This document shows, in pieces, positions 63,595 through 64,000 of a stretch of DNA of 64,000 nucleotides. The position numbers and the translations under genes are program-made. Positions within the stretch are counted from its first letter, which is position 1; every line of letters begins with the position of its first letter. The DNA is from Yarrowia lipolytica (taxonomy: Eukaryota; Ascomycota; Dipodascomycetes; Dipodascales), in NCBI RefSeq assembly GCF_001761485.1, contig NC_090773.1, positions 1,860,001-1,924,000 of the forward strand, given 5' to 3'. The notes beneath the pieces were generated by a model. It saw nothing but the letters and a program-made list of their open reading frames with translations. It searched no databases and had not been told where the DNA came from.

Positions 63595-64000
63595 CACACA
63601 CTCGCACATACACCATACCTATTTATCTATATATATATACATGTGTTGGAAGCCCGATTATCAACATAGACGATGAGGTCTATCAATACTTCAAACTGAG
63701 GGCTACTTGAGTCTGCATACTACTGTTTCACAGCTCGTGCTCGTAAACTGAGATCAACGTATGAACAGGTACAGTAACCTACAGCTTACTGGTATTTACT
63801 CGTACTTTATCGTAAAAGCCTGTACCGATACTTCATAATTAATCACTGTGTAAAATATTGTGTGGATACTTACGCAGCAGATACATGCGTACCGCTGGTG
63901 GAACAAAGCAACTATCATACAAGTGGCCCGTTTAAATACAAGAATCATTCGTTGTCTTTTTTGAAAATAAATTACACTCCAACTTAGGCAGACTCCTTCT
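63595..64000. other. RRG9 3' flank, no gene
   Basis: Contains a TATATATATATA run near 63630 and GTAC-type words. Nothing else is supported before the window end. Confidence 0.5.

Overview
This is a yeast nuclear window and almost certainly Yarrowia lipolytica or a very close relative. Most genes are intronless. The two introns I can define start with GTGAGTA and end a few bases after a CTAAC branch site. CGA is a favoured Arg codon and leaders are CA-rich. The gene set (PAN1, UBC4, an SREBP, MAK21, BIO2, HUL4, PIB1, DSD1, IES2, neutral trehalase, AIM10, RRG9) is that of an ascomycete yeast. The gaps are long (0.4-5.3 kb) and full of short self-complementary words such as TGTACA and TACTGTAC.

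Layout. 0.6-5.8 kb, minus: PAN1, with one intron and a proline-rich tail whose frame is broken several times. 7.0-8.3 kb, minus: UBC4 with an 886-bp intron. 10.2-12.75 kb, minus: an SREBP-type bHLH membrane factor. 17.05-20.3 kb, plus: MAK21/NOC1. 20.8-21.1 kb, minus: a small two-helix membrane protein. 21.5-23.3 kb, minus: BFA1/BYR4. 24.55-25.7 kb, plus: BIO2, preceded by a regular array of TGACTC sites. 26.6 kb, plus: a candidate 41-codon gene. 27.4-29.0 kb, minus: an amino-acid permease. 29.0-34.35 kb: no recognisable gene. 34.35-37.36 kb, plus: HECT ligase HUL4. 37.9-38.2 kb, minus: a small NDUFS4-like mitochondrial protein. 39.3-40.8 kb, minus: a sucrose-transporter-like MFS carrier. 41.8-42.6 kb, plus: PIB1. 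42.7-43.9 kb, minus: DSD1. 45.8-47.8 kb, plus: a universal-stress-protein family protein. 48.0-48.7 kb, minus: IES2. 48.9-50.8 kb, minus: neutral trehalase, head to head with AIM10 (51.06-52.4 kb, plus). 53.4-56.4 kb, plus: a large M16 peptidase. 58.8-59.8 kb, plus: a Gti1/Pac2 (WOPR) regulator. 62.85-63.6 kb, plus: RRG9, whose upstream region is largely a solo LTR.

The genes are ordinary, independently transcribed eukaryotic genes. Loose themes are ubiquitin/endocytosis (PAN1, UBC4, HUL4, PIB1) and mitochondrial function (BIO2, the NDUFS4-like protein, AIM10, RRG9), but adjacency does not suggest operons or a cluster pathway. I found no tRNA, rRNA, CRISPR array or intact mobile element.

I do not see a clear new multi-gene system. 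The observations most worth checking are the candidate micro-gene at 26.6 kb, the 10-bp-phased TGACTC array upstream of BIO2, the family of long palindromes in the gaps, the mini NDUFS4-like protein, the LTR-derived RRG9 promoter, and the multiple frame changes at G-runs in PAN1, which may be sequence errors.
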